Part shown: in pieces, positions 26,921 through 36,229 of the stretch | Numbering within the stretch: the first letter of the stretch is position 1 | Layout of the letters: each line of letters starts with the position of its first letter | NCBI RefSeq assembly: GCF_003702705.1 | Contig: NZ_QZMN01000011.1 | Location: forward strand, 1-64,000 | Length of the DNA stretch: 64,000 bases | Source of the DNA: Ornithinimicrobium cerasi | GTDB lineage: Bacteria > Actinomycetota > Actinomycetes > Actinomycetales > Dermatophilaceae | Direction: 5' to 3' | Position numbers and translations under genes: made by a program | The notes under the pieces: model-generated | What the model was told of the DNA's origin: nothing | What the model saw: the letters and a program-made list of their open reading frames with translations, nothing else | Databases searched by the model: none

Positions 26921-27634
26921 TCAGCCCTCGTCGACCTCGACGGAGAGGATGCTGACGGGCTGCGCGGGCGGGCCGTCGGGGGCGCCGCCCTCGGCCCCTG
27001 CCGCGGCGATCGCCTCAACGATGTCGAGACCCTCGGTCACCCGGCCGAACACGCTGTAGCCACCGCCGTCGGTCGGCAGCTGGGTCTCCTCGTAGACCAC
27101 GAAGAACTGCCCGCCGTTGCTCTCCGGGTCGGCGGTGCGGGCCATCGCGAGCGTGCCGGCGGGGTAGACGCCGGCCTCGGGGGCGTTCTCGATGCCGTAG
27201 CCGTAGCCCGGGTTGCCGCGGCCGGTGCCGGAGGGGTCGCCGCACTGCAGGACGAAGATGCCCGAGGTGGTCAGGCGGTGGCAGGGGCTGTCGTCCCAGT
27301 AGCCCTCCTCGGCGAGGAAGGCGAAGGAGGCCACGGTCTGCGGGGCGGCGGCCGCGTCGAGCTCGAGCACGATGTCGCCGCAGGTGGTGGTCAGGGTCGC
27401 GGTCAGGGTGGCCGGGTCGCCGGTCAGCGGCTGCGGCAGGTCGTCCTGGGTGAAGCTGCGGACGTCGGCCGGGGCCGCGGGCGGCTCCTCGCAGGCCAGT
27501 GCGGCACCGTCGGCACCGGTGGCGGACACGGTCGCCGTGTCCTGCGCCCCGGGGAAGGTCGCGTTCCCCGAGCCGCAGCCGGCCAGGGGGATGGCGAGGA
27601 CCGACAGGAGCACGGGGAGGGAGCGGCGGCGCAT
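26921..27634 (-). CDS. Cyclophilin-type peptidyl-prolyl isomerase lipoprotein
   Basis: A 237-aa exported PPIase. The N-terminal MRRRSLPVLLSVLAIPLAGC gives a signal peptide with lipobox LAGC at about residue 20. The cyclophilin domain (about 80-237) has APQTVASFAFLAEEGYW, FVLQCGDPSGTG and NGGQFFVVYEE. Some active-site positions are altered compared with classical cyclophilins (CHRLTTSGIFVLQ in place of FHRV...F.IQ), as in other actinobacterial lipoprotein versions. ATG 27634 is 7 nt from TAGGGT. It probably helps extracytoplasmic protein folding. Confidence 0.9.
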   Translation of the reverse strand: MRRRSLPVLLSVLAIPLAGCGSGNATFPGAQDTATVSATGADGAALACEEPPAAPADVRSFTQDDLPQPLTGDPATLTATLTTTCGDIVLELDAAAAPQTVASFAFLAEEGYWDDSPCHRLTTSGIFVLQCGDPSGTGRGNPGYGYGIENAPEAGVYPAGTLAMARTADPESNGGQFFVVYEETQLPTDGGGYSVFGRVTEGLDIVEAIAAAGAEGGAPDGPPAQPVSILSVEVDEG

Positions 27635-27641
27635 GCCGCAC

Positions 27642-27647
27642 ACCCTA
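27642..27647 (-). promoter_or_regulatory. -10 box of leaderless cyclophilin gene
   Basis: TAGGGT on the minus strand, 7 nt before ATG 27634. Confidence 0.6.
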
Positions 27648-27701
27648 GTAGCGGGCGCCCGCAGGCAGCCGATGCGGTTCCCCACCGTCGCTCGTGTTAG
27701 C

Positions 27702-27719
27702 GTACTAGCGCGTTATTAC
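27702..27719 (+). promoter_or_regulatory. Candidate operator resembling the trp operator
   Basis: GTACTAGCGCGTTATTAC has the 7+4+7 layout of the E. coli TrpR operator as I recall it (GTACTAG-TTAA-CTAGTAC). The left half matches 7/7 and the right half 5/7. It ends 23 nt before the TrpR-family gene and overlaps the likely promoter, so autoregulation, and control of the his operon by read-through, is plausible. Confidence 0.5.
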
Positions 27720-27742
27720 ACACCGCCACCAGGAGTACATCG

Positions 27743-28069
27743 ATGAAGCAGCGCGAGGACGGTCCGGAGCGGGCCCGTCAGGTCCGGGCCCAGCTGGCCC
27801 AGGTCGTCGCCGCCCTCACCGACCCCGTCGAGGTCGACGCCTTCCTCGAGGACCTGTGCACGCCGGCCGAGATCGAGGCGCTGGCCGACCGCTGGTCGGT
27901 CGTCCCCCTGCTGGCCCAGGGGATGTCCTACCGCCAGATCCACGAGGACACCGGGGTGAGCGTCACGACCGTGGGCCGCATCGCACGCTGCCTCGAGGGT
28001 GGCGCCGGCGGCTACCGGGCCGCGCTCGAGCATCATCCCGGCCGAACGCAGGCCGCCCCGACGCCCTGA
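27743..28069 (+). CDS. TrpR-family (YerC/YecD-like) regulator, candidate histidine repressor
   Basis: A 108-aa protein of the TrpR superfamily. The helical dimer core (about 12-60) contains the family signature [14 protein letters not shown] and the helix-turn-helix lies at about 62-84 ([20 protein letters not shown]). ATG 27743 has AGGAG 7 nt upstream. It stands 103 bp before hisG in the same direction, with no obvious terminator between. TrpR-family genes occupy the same place in Xanthomonadales his operons, where a HisR role has been proposed (recalled, not checked). The co-repressor may be histidine; this is inference. Confidence 0.8.
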   Translation: MKQREDGPERARQVRAQLAQVVAALTDPVEVDAFLEDLCTPAEIEALADRWSVVPLLAQGMSYRQIHEDTGVSVTTVGRIARCLEGGAGGYRAALEHHPGRTQAAPTP

Positions 28070-28172
28070 GCACCGACCGGCACGCCCCAGCCCCGCACGA
28101 CCCTCGCCCGACCCCGCGACGAACGCCCCGGCCCCGAGCCCACGGCATACCGACCCCTCCCGGAAGGCCCCG

Positions 28173-29081
28173 ATGACCCCGCCCGCCCAGCCGCGCGACC
28201 GCCTCCGCGTCGCCGTCCAGAAGAGCGGCCGCCTCGGCGACCCCGCCCGCGAGCTGCTCGCCTCGTGCGGGCTGACGTGGCGCGAGAGCCGGGACCGGCT
28301 GTTCCTCTACGGCGAGAGCCTGCCCGTGGACGTGCTCCTCGTCCGCGACGACGACATCCCCGGGCTGATCGCCGACGGCGTCTGCGACCTCGGGGTGGTG
28401 GGGCGCAACGTCCTCGTCGAGCACGGGCTGGAGCACGAGGCCCAGGGGCGGGGGGTCCGGCTCACCGAGTGGCGCCAGCTGGGGTGGGGCGTCTGCCGCC
28501 TCGACGTCGCCGTCCCCGAGGACCTGGAGTGGACCGGCCCCGCGCAGCTCGAGGGGCTGCGCATCGCGACCTCCTACCCGCAGACCCTCGGACGCTGGCT
28601 GCGCGAGCAGGGGGTCGACGCCCAGCCGGTCGTCCTCAACGGCTCGGTCGAGATCGCCCCGCGCCTCGGGCAGGCCGACGTCGTGTGCGACCTCGTCTCC
28701 ACCGGCGGCACGCTGCGCGCCAACCAGCTGCGCCCGGTGACGACCATCCTGGAGTCCGAGGCCGTCATCGCCGGGCCGGACCACACCCTCGAGGACGGCC
28801 GGCAGGAGATCGCCGACCTGCTGCTGCGTCGCCTCGACGGGGCGGTGCAGCTCAAGGAGGCGCGGCTGCTCATGCTCCGCACGGACCGTTCCCTGGTCGA
28901 CACGGTCCTCCCGCTGCTGCCCGCGGGCCACGAGCCCACCGTGCTGCAGGTCGACGGGCGCGACGAGGTGTCCGTGCAGGTGCTGGTGCACGGCTCGGTG
29001 TCGTGGTCACGGCTCGAGGAGCTCAAGCGCGCCGGGGCCTCCAACCTCATGGTGCTGCCCGTGGAGGGGATGCTGGCATGA
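28173..29081 (+). CDS. hisG: ATP phosphoribosyltransferase (long, gammaproteobacterial type)
   Basis: A 302-aa HisG catalysing the first step of histidine synthesis, with catalytic domains followed by the C-terminal regulatory ACT-like domain. The segments [37 protein letters not shown] and [12 protein letters not shown] follow the E. coli protein closely. The mycobacterial type that I recall reads quite differently (VPNKGAL at the start). ATG 28173 has GGAAGG 5 nt upstream. No histidine-rich leader peptide occurs in the 103 nt before it. It overlaps hisD by 4 nt. Confidence 0.96.
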   Translation: MTPPAQPRDRLRVAVQKSGRLGDPARELLASCGLTWRESRDRLFLYGESLPVDVLLVRDDDIPGLIADGVCDLGVVGRNVLVEHGLEHEAQGRGVRLTEWRQLGWGVCRLDVAVPEDLEWTGPAQLEGLRIATSYPQTLGRWLREQGVDAQPVVLNGSVEIAPRLGQADVVCDLVSTGGTLRANQLRPVTTILESEAVIAGPDHTLEDGRQEIADLLLRRLDGAVQLKEARLLMLRTDRSLVDTVLPLLPAGHEPTVLQVDGRDEVSVQVLVHGSVSWSRLEELKRAGASNLMVLPVEGMLA

Positions 29082-30427
29082 ACGTCCTGACCTGGACCGA
29101 GCTGGGCGAGGCCGAGCGGGTGGAGGCCCTGCGCCGCGCCACCGCGGCGGCCGGCGCCGAGGTGACCGAGGGGGTGGCGGCGATCCTGGGGCAGGTCCGC
29201 GACCGGGGTGACGAGGCCCTGCGTGAGCTCACCGCCCGCCTCGACGGCGCCCGCCCCGCCCGGCTCGAGGTGCCGGTGGCCGACCGGGACGCCGCGGCGG
29301 CCGGTCTCGACCCCGAGCTGCGCGCGGCGATCACCGAGGCCGCCGGCCGCATCCGCGCCTTCCACGAGGCCGGGATGCAGTCGGGGTATGCCGTGGAGAC
29401 CGCCCCCGGGGTGGTGTGCGAGCGTGTCGTCCGACCGATCCGCCGCGTCGGCCTCTACGTCCCCGCCGGCTCCGCGCCGCTGCCCTCCACCGCGCTCATG
29501 CTCGGTGTCCCCGCCCAGCTGGCCGGCTGCCCGGAGGTGGTGCTGTGCACCCCGCCCCGCCCGGACGGCACCGCCGACCCCGCCGTGCTCGCGGCGGCCG
29601 CCGAGTGCGGCATCGCCCGGGTCTTCGTCGTGGGTGGCGCGCAGGCGGTCGCTGCGATGGCGTACGGCACCGACTCGGTCCCACGGTGCGACAAGATCTT
29701 CGGTCCCGGCAACGCCTGGGTCACCGAGGCCAAGCGGCAGGTGTCGACGGCCGAGGGCGGACCCGGGATCGACATGCCGGCCGGGCCGTCGGAGGTGCTC
29801 GTCATCGCCGACGCCTCGGCCGACCCCGAGTTCGTCGCCGCCGACCTGCTCTCGCAGGCCGAGCACGGGCCGGACAGCCAGGTGGTGCTGCTGACCGACT
29901 CCCGGGCGCTGGCCGAGGCGGTCGCGGAGGAGGTGGAGGCTCAGGTCGAGACCCTGCCGCGGGCGGCGATCGCCCGCAAGGCCCTCGCGTCCAGCCGCCT
30001 CGTCGTCACCCCCGACCTCGCCACCGCGGTCGAGGTGTCCAACGACTACGCCCCCGAGCACCTCATCCTCGCGGTGCAGGACCCGCGGACCCTCCTCGCC
30101 GGGATCGAGCGGGCCGGGTCGGTGTTCCTGGGGATGATGACGCCGGAGACGCTCGGCGACTACTGCTCCGGGACCAACCACGTCCTCCCCACGGCCGGGG
30201 CCGCCCGGTTCACCGGTGGCGTCAACGTGTCTGCGTTCCAGATCGCCATGACGGTGCAGGAGGCGACCCCCGCCGGTCTGGAGCGGGTGGGTCCGACGGC
30301 GGTGGTGCTGTCGGGGGCCGAGCAGCTGCACGCGCACCAGCGCGCCGTCACCCGGCGGCTGGACCGCATCGTCGCCGGGCGCGCCGGCGTCGGGGGTCCG
30401 GCGGACACCGACGGGGTGCGCCCATGA
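29078..30427 (+). CDS. hisD: Histidinol dehydrogenase
   Basis: A 449-aa zinc enzyme that oxidises histidinol to histidine. It shows [15 protein letters not shown], the NAD-binding [44 protein letters not shown] and the zinc/substrate segment [12 protein letters not shown]. Wording is closer to gammaproteobacterial HisD than to the usual actinobacterial form. ATG 29078 overlaps hisG by 4 nt; its own stop overlaps hisC by 4 nt. A 25-residue Gly/Ala-rich tail ends the protein. Confidence 0.97.
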   Translation: MNVLTWTELGEAERVEALRRATAAAGAEVTEGVAAILGQVRDRGDEALRELTARLDGARPARLEVPVADRDAAAAGLDPELRAAITEAAGRIRAFHEAGMQSGYAVETAPGVVCERVVRPIRRVGLYVPAGSAPLPSTALMLGVPAQLAGCPEVVLCTPPRPDGTADPAVLAAAAECGIARVFVVGGAQAVAAMAYGTDSVPRCDKIFGPGNAWVTEAKRQVSTAEGGPGIDMPAGPSEVLVIADASADPEFVAADLLSQAEHGPDSQVVLLTDSRALAEAVAEEVEAQVETLPRAAIARKALASSRLVVTPDLATAVEVSNDYAPEHLILAVQDPRTLLAGIERAGSVFLGMMTPETLGDYCSGTNHVLPTAGAARFTGGVNVSAFQIAMTVQEATPAGLERVGPTAVVLSGAEQLHAHQRAVTRRLDRIVAGRAGVGGPADTDGVRP

Positions 30428-31512
30428 CCGGCTTCCCGGAGCACCTGCTGCGCGAGGACCTGCGCGACTTCACCGGCTACTCCTCGGCCCGCACGAGCGC
30501 GCCGGGGACGGCGACGCCGGCGCGGATCTGGCTGAACGCCAACGAGTCCGGCTACCCGAGCTCCGTGGACGTCGACGGCACCAGCCGCCGCTATCCCGAC
30601 CCGCAGCCGTCCGCGCTCGTGGATGCCTTCGCCGACCTGTGGGCGACCACGCCGGACCGGGTCGTCGTCGGGCGCGGCAGCGACGAGATGATCGAGCTGC
30701 TGGTGCGGGCGCTGTGCCGCCCGGGCGGCGACGGGGTGGTCGTGACCCCACCGACCTTCGGGATGTATGCCGTCTCCGCCCGGCTCCACGGGTCGCCCGT
30801 CGTCGACGTGCCCCAGGTCGACGACGGCCTGACCTGGCGGGTCGACACCGACGCCGTCGCCGCCGCCGCCGTGGCGGCCGGGGCGAGGCTCGTCTTCCTG
30901 GCCTCGCCGGGCAACCCGACCGCCTCCGTCGTGCCGCTGCGGCAGGTGAGCGACCTGGCCGAGCGGCTGGCGGACCGCGCGGTCGTCGTGGTCGACGAGG
31001 CCTATGGCGAGTTCGCCTCGCAGCGCTCCGCCGTCACGCTGCTCGAGGAGCACCCCAACCTCGTCGTGCTCCGCACCCTGTCCAAGGCCCACGGCCTGGC
31101 CGGGCTGCGCGTCGGGCTCGCGCTGGTCCACCCCGACCTCGCCGTCGTGCTCCGCCGGGTGCAGGCGCCCTACCCCGTGCCCGTGCCGGTCGCCGAGCTC
31201 GCGCTGAGGGCCCTGACCCCCGAGGCGCTGGAGGCGACCCGCCAGCGGGTCGGGGGGACGCTGCGGCTGCGGGACCGCGCCGTGCGGGCCCTGCGCGACC
31301 TCGACGGGGTGCGGGCCATCTACGCCAGCGAGGCCAACTTCCTCCTCGTCCGCTGCGACGAGCCGGACCGCCTCCTGGACGTCCTGACCGCCGACGGCAT
31401 CGTGGTGCGTGACATGCGCCACCTGCCCGGGCTCGACGACGCCCTCCGCATCACCATCGGCACCGACCTCGAGATGACCGCCCTCGACCGCGCACTGGGA
31501 GACCCCTCATGA
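30424..31512 (+). CDS. hisC: Histidinol-phosphate aminotransferase
   Basis: A 362-aa fold-type I PLP enzyme. It has [39 protein letters not shown], the Asp-x-Ala-Tyr of [11 protein letters not shown], and the PLP lysine in [15 protein letters not shown]. The order and phrases (LNANE, RYP-PQP, PPTFGMY) resemble the E. coli/Xanthomonas form. ATG 30424 lies in a 4-nt overlap with hisD, and the stop overlaps hisB. Confidence 0.96.
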   Translation: MTGFPEHLLREDLRDFTGYSSARTSAPGTATPARIWLNANESGYPSSVDVDGTSRRYPDPQPSALVDAFADLWATTPDRVVVGRGSDEMIELLVRALCRPGGDGVVVTPPTFGMYAVSARLHGSPVVDVPQVDDGLTWRVDTDAVAAAAVAAGARLVFLASPGNPTASVVPLRQVSDLAERLADRAVVVVDEAYGEFASQRSAVTLLEEHPNLVVLRTLSKAHGLAGLRVGLALVHPDLAVVLRRVQAPYPVPVPVAELALRALTPEALEATRQRVGGTLRLRDRAVRALRDLDGVRAIYASEANFLLVRCDEPDRLLDVLTADGIVVRDMRHLPGLDDALRITIGTDLEMTALDRALGDPS

Positions 31513-32615
31513 GCCCGACCGCCCGCCCGATCTGCTTCGTCGACCGTGACGGGACGATCATCACCGAGCCGGAGGACCACCAGGTGGACCGCCTGGACAA
31601 GGTCGCCTTCGTCGACGGCGTGATCCCCGCGCTGCTGCGGATCCAGGACGCCGGCTTCGACCTCGTCATGGTGACCAACCAGGACGGCCTGGGCACCGAC
31701 TCCTTCCCCCAGGAGGCCTTCGACGCGGCGCACGGCCTGGTGATGCAGGTCCTGACCAGCCAGGGGGTCCGCTTCCGGGAGGTCGTCGTGGACCCGCACC
31801 ACGGCGGACCGGAGGCCCCGTGGACCCGCAAGCCGGGCATCGGTCGGGTCGTCCACCTCCTCAAGGACCACGGCGTCGACTGGTCCCGCTCCTTCATGGT
31901 CGGGGACCGCCTCTCCGACAAGCAGTTCGGCGACAACCTCGGCATCCGCACCTACCTGCTGCCCGCCGGCGCCGGCCTGGGGAGCGAGCTGCCCACGACG
32001 ACCTGGCCGCAGATCGCCCACGCCGTCGTCGACCGACCCCGCACCGCCCGGGTGGAGCGCAGCACCAGCGAGACGCGCATCGTCGTCGACGTCGACCTCG
32101 ACGGCACGCCCGGCGGCGTCGCCGAGACCGGGATCGGCTTCTTCGACCACATGCTCGACCAGCTCGCCAAGCACGGGGGCTTCGCGATGCGGGTGCGCTG
32201 CGACGGCGACCTCCACATCGACGACCACCACACCGTCGAGGACGTGGCCCTCGCCGTGGGCGAGGCGGTGCGGGAGGCGCTGGGCGACAAGCGCGGCATC
32301 GGTCGCTACGGCTTCACCCTGCCCATGGACGAGGCGCAGGCGACGGCGGCGATCGACCTGTCCGGGCGCCCGTACTTCCGCTACGAGGGCGCCTTCGACC
32401 GGCCGAGCGTCGGCGAGTTCTCCACCGAGATGGTCGAGCACTTCTGGCGCTCCTTCGCCGACGCGCTGCGGTGCACGCTGCACCTGTCCGTCACCGGGAC
32501 CAACACCCACCACCAGGTGGAGGTCGGGTTCAAGGCCGTCGCCCGTGCCCTGCGCCAGGGCCTGGCCCGCTCGGGGGACGCCACCGAGCTCCCGTCCACG
32601 AAGGGGGTCCTGTGA
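31509..32615 (+). CDS. hisB: Bifunctional histidinol-phosphatase/imidazoleglycerol-phosphate dehydratase
   Basis: A 368-aa fusion. Residues about 1-165 are a HAD phosphatase (nucleophile loop VDRDGT with Asp12 and Asp14; VTNQDGLGT; MVGDRLSD). Residues about 183-368 are the dehydratase, with GFFDHMLDQLAKHGG, DDHHTVED, EHFWRS and a C-terminal LPSTKGVL that nearly equals the E. coli end. Actinobacteria normally have a dehydratase-only HisB and a separate HisN. The zinc loop of E. coli HisB (Cys-x-His...Cys-x-Cys before RKP) is here residues 95-107 (DPHHGGPEAPWTR) and has no Cys, as I recall for Xanthomonas. ATG 31509 overlaps hisC. Confidence 0.96.
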   Translation: MSPTARPICFVDRDGTIITEPEDHQVDRLDKVAFVDGVIPALLRIQDAGFDLVMVTNQDGLGTDSFPQEAFDAAHGLVMQVLTSQGVRFREVVVDPHHGGPEAPWTRKPGIGRVVHLLKDHGVDWSRSFMVGDRLSDKQFGDNLGIRTYLLPAGAGLGSELPTTTWPQIAHAVVDRPRTARVERSTSETRIVVDVDLDGTPGGVAETGIGFFDHMLDQLAKHGGFAMRVRCDGDLHIDDHHTVEDVALAVGEAVREALGDKRGIGRYGFTLPMDEAQATAAIDLSGRPYFRYEGAFDRPSVGEFSTEMVEHFWRSFADALRCTLHLSVTGTNTHHQVEVGFKAVARALRQGLARSGDATELPSTKGVL

Positions 32616-33223
32616 GCGGACCCCGGATCGCTCTCGTCGACTCGGGCGGGACCAACATCGGGTCGGTCACGTATGCCCTGGAACGGCTGGGTGCGACGGC
32701 CCGCCTCACCTCCGACCCGGCCGACATCCTCGCCGCCGACCGGGTGATCCTGCCCGGCGTCGGCGCGGCCGCGGCCGGCATGCGCCGGCTCCGCGAGGCC
32801 GGCCTCGTCGAGACCCTGCACGAGGTCCAGGCGCCCCTCCTCGGCGTCTGCCTCGGTATGCAGCTGCTCTTCGACCGCTCCGCCGAGGACGGCGGGGTGG
32901 AGGCCCTCGGCCTCATCCCCGGGGACGTGGTCGCCATACCTCCCGCCCCGGGGGTGCGGGTGCCGCACATGGGCTGGAACGCCCTGGAGGGGCTGGCCGA
33001 CGACCCGCTGCTGCGCGGCGTCGCACCGGGGGAGCGCGCCTACTTCGTGCACTCCTACGCCGCACCTGTCGGCGCCCGCACCGTCGCTACGACCACCCAC
33101 GGCGGGGTGTGGTCGGCGGTCGTGCGCGACGGGCTACGGTGGGGCGCACAGTTCCACCCGGAGCGTTCCGCCGCGCTCGGCGCGCGACTCCTGCGTAACT
33201 TCATCGTCGAGGTCGGCCGATGA
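32612..33223 (+). CDS. hisH: Imidazole glycerol phosphate synthase, glutaminase subunit
   Basis: A 203-aa class I amidotransferase that supplies ammonia to HisF. Nucleophile Cys80 is in GVCLGMQLL and the His-Glu pair in FHPERS. VPHMGWN and YFVHSYAAP are typical. GTG 32612 lies in a 4-nt overlap with hisB, and the stop overlaps hisA by 4 nt, which suggests tightly matched synthesis. Confidence 0.96.
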   Translation: MSGPRIALVDSGGTNIGSVTYALERLGATARLTSDPADILAADRVILPGVGAAAAGMRRLREAGLVETLHEVQAPLLGVCLGMQLLFDRSAEDGGVEALGLIPGDVVAIPPAPGVRVPHMGWNALEGLADDPLLRGVAPGERAYFVHSYAAPVGARTVATTTHGGVWSAVVRDGLRWGAQFHPERSAALGARLLRNFIVEVGR

Positions 33224-34008
33224 CGCGCCACCTGTCCACCTCGACCGGAGAGCTTCCCGTGAGCACCCCCTTCACCGTCTACCCGGCCATCGACGTGAGA
33301 GGCGGGGCCGTGGTGCGCCTGCTGCGCGGCGACTACGAGAAGGAGACGCGCTACACCGACGACCCGGTCGCCGTCGCCACCAGCTACGCCCGCTCCGGCG
33401 CCCGGTGGCTGCACCTCGTCGACCTCGACGCGGCACGGGCGGGCGGCTACACGCTCCTGGAGACGCTCACCCGGATCGTCGACACGACCGGCCTCATGGT
33501 GCAGACCGGCGGCGGCGTCCGGTCCGCCGACGACGTGCATCGGCTGCTCGACGCCGGGGCGACCCGGGTCGTCGTGGGGTCGCTGGCGGTGGAGGATCCG
33601 GGCATGGTGACGGGCTGGCTGGAGACGTTCGGGCCCGAGCAGGTCACCGTGGCGCTCGACACGCGCACCGGCGACGACGGGGTGTGGGTGCTGCCGACGG
33701 CGGGCTGGACCTCGGTCGCCGACCAGGACCTCATCACCACGCTGCACCGCTACGACGCGTCGGGGCTGCGGCACGTGCTGTGCACGGACATCGGGCGGGA
33801 CGGCACCCTGTCCGGCCCGAACTTCCACCTCTACACGATGCTCACCCGCTCGGCCCCCCACCTGCAGGTCCAGGCCTCCGGCGGCGCCCGGGACGTGGAC
33901 GACGTGCGCGCCGCCCGGCGCCACGGCTGCGCCGGGATCATCCTCGGCAAGGCCCTCCTCGAGGGTCGCCTGACGGTGACCCAGGCGATCGAGGAGGAGG
34001 GGCTGTGA
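33220..34008 (+). CDS. hisA: HisA isomerase (not the PriA type)
   Basis: A (beta/alpha)8 isomerase of 262 aa, converting ProFAR to PRFAR. Catalytic Asp residues are seen in YPAIDVRGG and [15 protein letters not shown]; the phosphate site is GGARDVDD and GKALLEG. It has [12 protein letters not shown], the HisA wording, where actinobacterial PriA has a VELSGGIRDD-like sequence. So I expect HisA activity only, without the TrpF activity of PriA. ATG 33220 overlaps hisH; GTG 33259 behind GGAGAG gives a protein starting [10 protein letters not shown] and may be the true start. Confidence 0.93.
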   Translation: MTRHLSTSTGELPVSTPFTVYPAIDVRGGAVVRLLRGDYEKETRYTDDPVAVATSYARSGARWLHLVDLDAARAGGYTLLETLTRIVDTTGLMVQTGGGVRSADDVHRLLDAGATRVVVGSLAVEDPGMVTGWLETFGPEQVTVALDTRTGDDGVWVLPTAGWTSVADQDLITTLHRYDASGLRHVLCTDIGRDGTLSGPNFHLYTMLTRSAPHLQVQASGGARDVDDVRAARRHGCAGIILGKALLEGRLTVTQAIEEEGL

Positions 34009-34796
34009 CGCTCGCCCGCCGGATCATCCCCTGCCTGGACGTCCGGGACGGCCGCGTCGTCAAGGGCACGAGGTTCCGCGACCACCGCGACATGGGCGAC
34101 ATCGTGGAGCTGGCGACGCGCTACGCGGCCGAGGGCGCCGACGAGCTCGTCTTCTACGACATCACCGCCAGCCCCCAGAGCCGCGCGGTCGACGTCGAGT
34201 GGGTCCGCCGGGTGGCCAGGGTCATCGACATCCCCTTCTGCGTCGCCGGGGGAATCCGCTCGGTGGGGGCCGCCCGCGCGGTCCTGCACGCCGGCGCGGA
34301 CAAGGTCTCCGTCAACACGCCGGCCACCCAGCGACCAGATCTGGTCAGCGAGCTCGCCGACGCCTTCGGGGTGCAGTGCGTCGTCGTCGGCGTCGACAGC
34401 CTGCGCGACGAGGACGGCGTCTGGCGGATCCGCCAGCTCACCGGCGACCCCGACGCCACCCGGGCCCTGCCCGTCCCCACCCTCGAGTGGGTCCCGCAGG
34501 TGGTCGGTCTCGGGGCCGGCGAGGTCGTCCTCAACTGCATGGGCTCGGACGGCGTGCGCTCCGGGTATGACGTGGAGCAGCTGGCCGCCGTCCGTGCCGT
34601 CTGCGCCGTGCCACTCATCGCCAGCGGCGGGGCCGGCGCCCCGGAGCACTTCACCGAGGTCTTCCGCGACGCCGACGTCGACGGGGCGCTCGCCGCGACC
34701 GTCTTCCACTCCGGCGCCATCTCGATCCCCGCCCTCAAGCGCGACCTGGCCGCGGCGGGGCTCGTGGTCCGCGAGGTCCCGGGGGCCGCGGCGTGA
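34005..34796 (+). CDS. hisF: Imidazole glycerol phosphate synthase, cyclase subunit
   Basis: A 263-aa TIM-barrel cyclase that makes IGP and AICAR from PRFAR. Catalytic Asp residues lie in [15 protein letters not shown] and in [26 protein letters not shown] and VAGGIRS match gammaproteobacterial HisF better than the LTFLDITAS wording of actinobacteria. GTG 34005 overlaps hisA; the stop overlaps hisIE. Confidence 0.96.
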   Translation: MTLARRIIPCLDVRDGRVVKGTRFRDHRDMGDIVELATRYAAEGADELVFYDITASPQSRAVDVEWVRRVARVIDIPFCVAGGIRSVGAARAVLHAGADKVSVNTPATQRPDLVSELADAFGVQCVVVGVDSLRDEDGVWRIRQLTGDPDATRALPVPTLEWVPQVVGLGAGEVVLNCMGSDGVRSGYDVEQLAAVRAVCAVPLIASGGAGAPEHFTEVFRDADVDGALAATVFHSGAISIPALKRDLAAAGLVVREVPGAAA

Positions 34797-35494
34797 TCCC
34801 GCTGCGCCCGGAGGGTCTCGGCGTGGCGGACGTGGACTTCGCCAAGGCGGGCGGCCTGGTCCCGGGCGTCGTCCAGCACGCCCGCACCGGACAGGTGCTG
34901 ATGGTGGGGTTCCTCGACGAGGGGGCGCTCGCCGCCACCCTGGAGACGGGGCTCGCCACGTTCTGGTCCCGCAGCCGCGGGACGTCGTGGACCAAGGGGG
35001 AGACCAGCGGCAACGTGCTGCGGGTCGAGGCGGTCGAGGTGGACTGCGACCGAGACACCCTGCTCCTGCACGCCCTCCCCGCCGGGCCGACGTGCCACAC
35101 CGGTGACGACACCTGCTTCGGCCCCGACGCCCTCGCCCCCGAACCCACACCGACCGACGGGTCGGCGCGGACGGGCCGGGGGGTCGGCGCGGACACCCCG
35201 ACGGGACGGCACGGTCAGCACTTCCTGCCCGAGCTGGACGCCGTGGTGGCGAGCCGCAGGGCGGAGCTGCCCGAGGGCTCCTACACGACGCGCCTGTTCA
35301 CCGACGGCGTCCGGCGCATCGCGCAGAAGGTCGGGGAGGAGGGCGTCGAGACGGCGCTCGCCGCCGTGGCCCAGGACGACGACGCCCTGCTGGGGGAGTC
35401 CGCGGACCTGGTGTACCACCTGCTCGTCCTGCTGCGCGCGCGGGGACTCGGGCTCGAGGACGTCGAGCGGGTGCTGCGCCAGCGGCACGGCTGA
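34793..35494 (+). CDS. hisIE: Fused phosphoribosyl-AMP cyclohydrolase/phosphoribosyl-ATP pyrophosphatase
   Basis: A 233-aa HisI-HisE fusion. Residues about 1-110 are the cyclohydrolase ([26 protein letters not shown], the metal-binding DCDRDT and CHTGDDTCF). Residues about 140-233 are the MazG-like pyrophosphatase ([23 protein letters not shown]). A linker of about 30 residues rich in Thr, Gly and Pro joins them. Actinobacteria usually encode hisI and hisE separately. GTG 34793 overlaps hisF; it is the last gene of the operon. Confidence 0.95.
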   Translation: MIPLRPEGLGVADVDFAKAGGLVPGVVQHARTGQVLMVGFLDEGALAATLETGLATFWSRSRGTSWTKGETSGNVLRVEAVEVDCDRDTLLLHALPAGPTCHTGDDTCFGPDALAPEPTPTDGSARTGRGVGADTPTGRHGQHFLPELDAVVASRRAELPEGSYTTRLFTDGVRRIAQKVGEEGVETALAAVAQDDDALLGESADLVYHLLVLLRARGLGLEDVERVLRQRHG

Positions 35495-35500
35495 CCCGGC

Positions 35501-36229
35501 TCAGCGCACCAGCTCTCGCGCGTAGCGGTCGAGCCTCGCCGCCACCTCGTCCGGCCGGCTCAGCATCGCCGAGTGGCTGCCCGGCACCTCGTCCACGTCC
35601 AGCCCCAGCCGGTCCCGGGCCAGCCGGCGCTGGAACGCGGGCGGGAAGAACCTGTCGTCCCGTCCCACCAGCACGCGCGTCGGCACGTCTGGCCAGGCGG
35701 TGAGCGGCCAGGGGTCCAGGAACGGACGGGAGGACTGGTCCCGGGTGTGCCGCCCCGCCTCGGCGAAGAGCTCCGTCGGGACGTCGTGGCCGAACACGAC
35801 GGCCGGGTCCTCCAGCGTGCAGGCGTCCAGCCCCAGCCGGAGGGCCTCGGCCTCCATGGCCTGCCGCTGCCCGGTGACCTCCCACCACTCGCCGCCGGTC
35901 TCGCCCGGCGCGGGGATCATCGGGTTGAGCAGCACCAGGAGGGCGACGGGCACGAGGTCGCAGAGCAGTGGCGCCGTCATCGCACCCATCGACTGGCCCA
36001 CGACGACCAGCGGTGCCGGCCCCCCGGGCGCGCACGCGGCGGCCACCCGGGCGTATGCCGTGAGTCCCGCCTCCTCGTCGTCGGCGGGCAGGTCCACGGC
36101 CACCGCCCGGTGACCGCGGGCGTGCAGGCCGCGCGCGACGAGGTGCCAGGACGACGCGGCACCGCCCGCGCCCGGGATGAGCAGGAAGGTCGTGATGCTC
36201 CTCCGACCAGCGCGGGCGACCGGAGTCAT
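35501..36229 (-). CDS. Alpha/beta-fold hydrolase
   Basis: A 242-aa hydrolase. The oxyanion region is FLLIPGAGGAASSWH, the nucleophile serine is in VVGQSMGAM, an acidic residue is in VLVGRDDRFFP and the histidine in VPGSHSAML. The overall form resembles RsbQ/EstC-type esterases; substrate unknown. It starts in a 4-nt overlap with the upstream membrane-protein gene. The stop is 7 nt from the hisIE stop (convergent). Confidence 0.85.
   Translation of the reverse strand: MTPVARAGRRSITTFLLIPGAGGAASSWHLVARGLHARGHRAVAVDLPADDEEAGLTAYARVAAACAPGGPAPLVVVGQSMGAMTAPLLCDLVPVALLVLLNPMIPAPGETGGEWWEVTGQRQAMEAEALRLGLDACTLEDPAVVFGHDVPTELFAEAGRHTRDQSSRPFLDPWPLTAWPDVPTRVLVGRDDRFFPPAFQRRLARDRLGLDVDEVPGSHSAMLSRPDEVAARLDRYARELVR

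Noticed and set aside
28070-28172. Histidine leader-peptide attenuator before hisG
   Set aside because: No short frame with a run of His codons and no terminator/antiterminator pair is visible.
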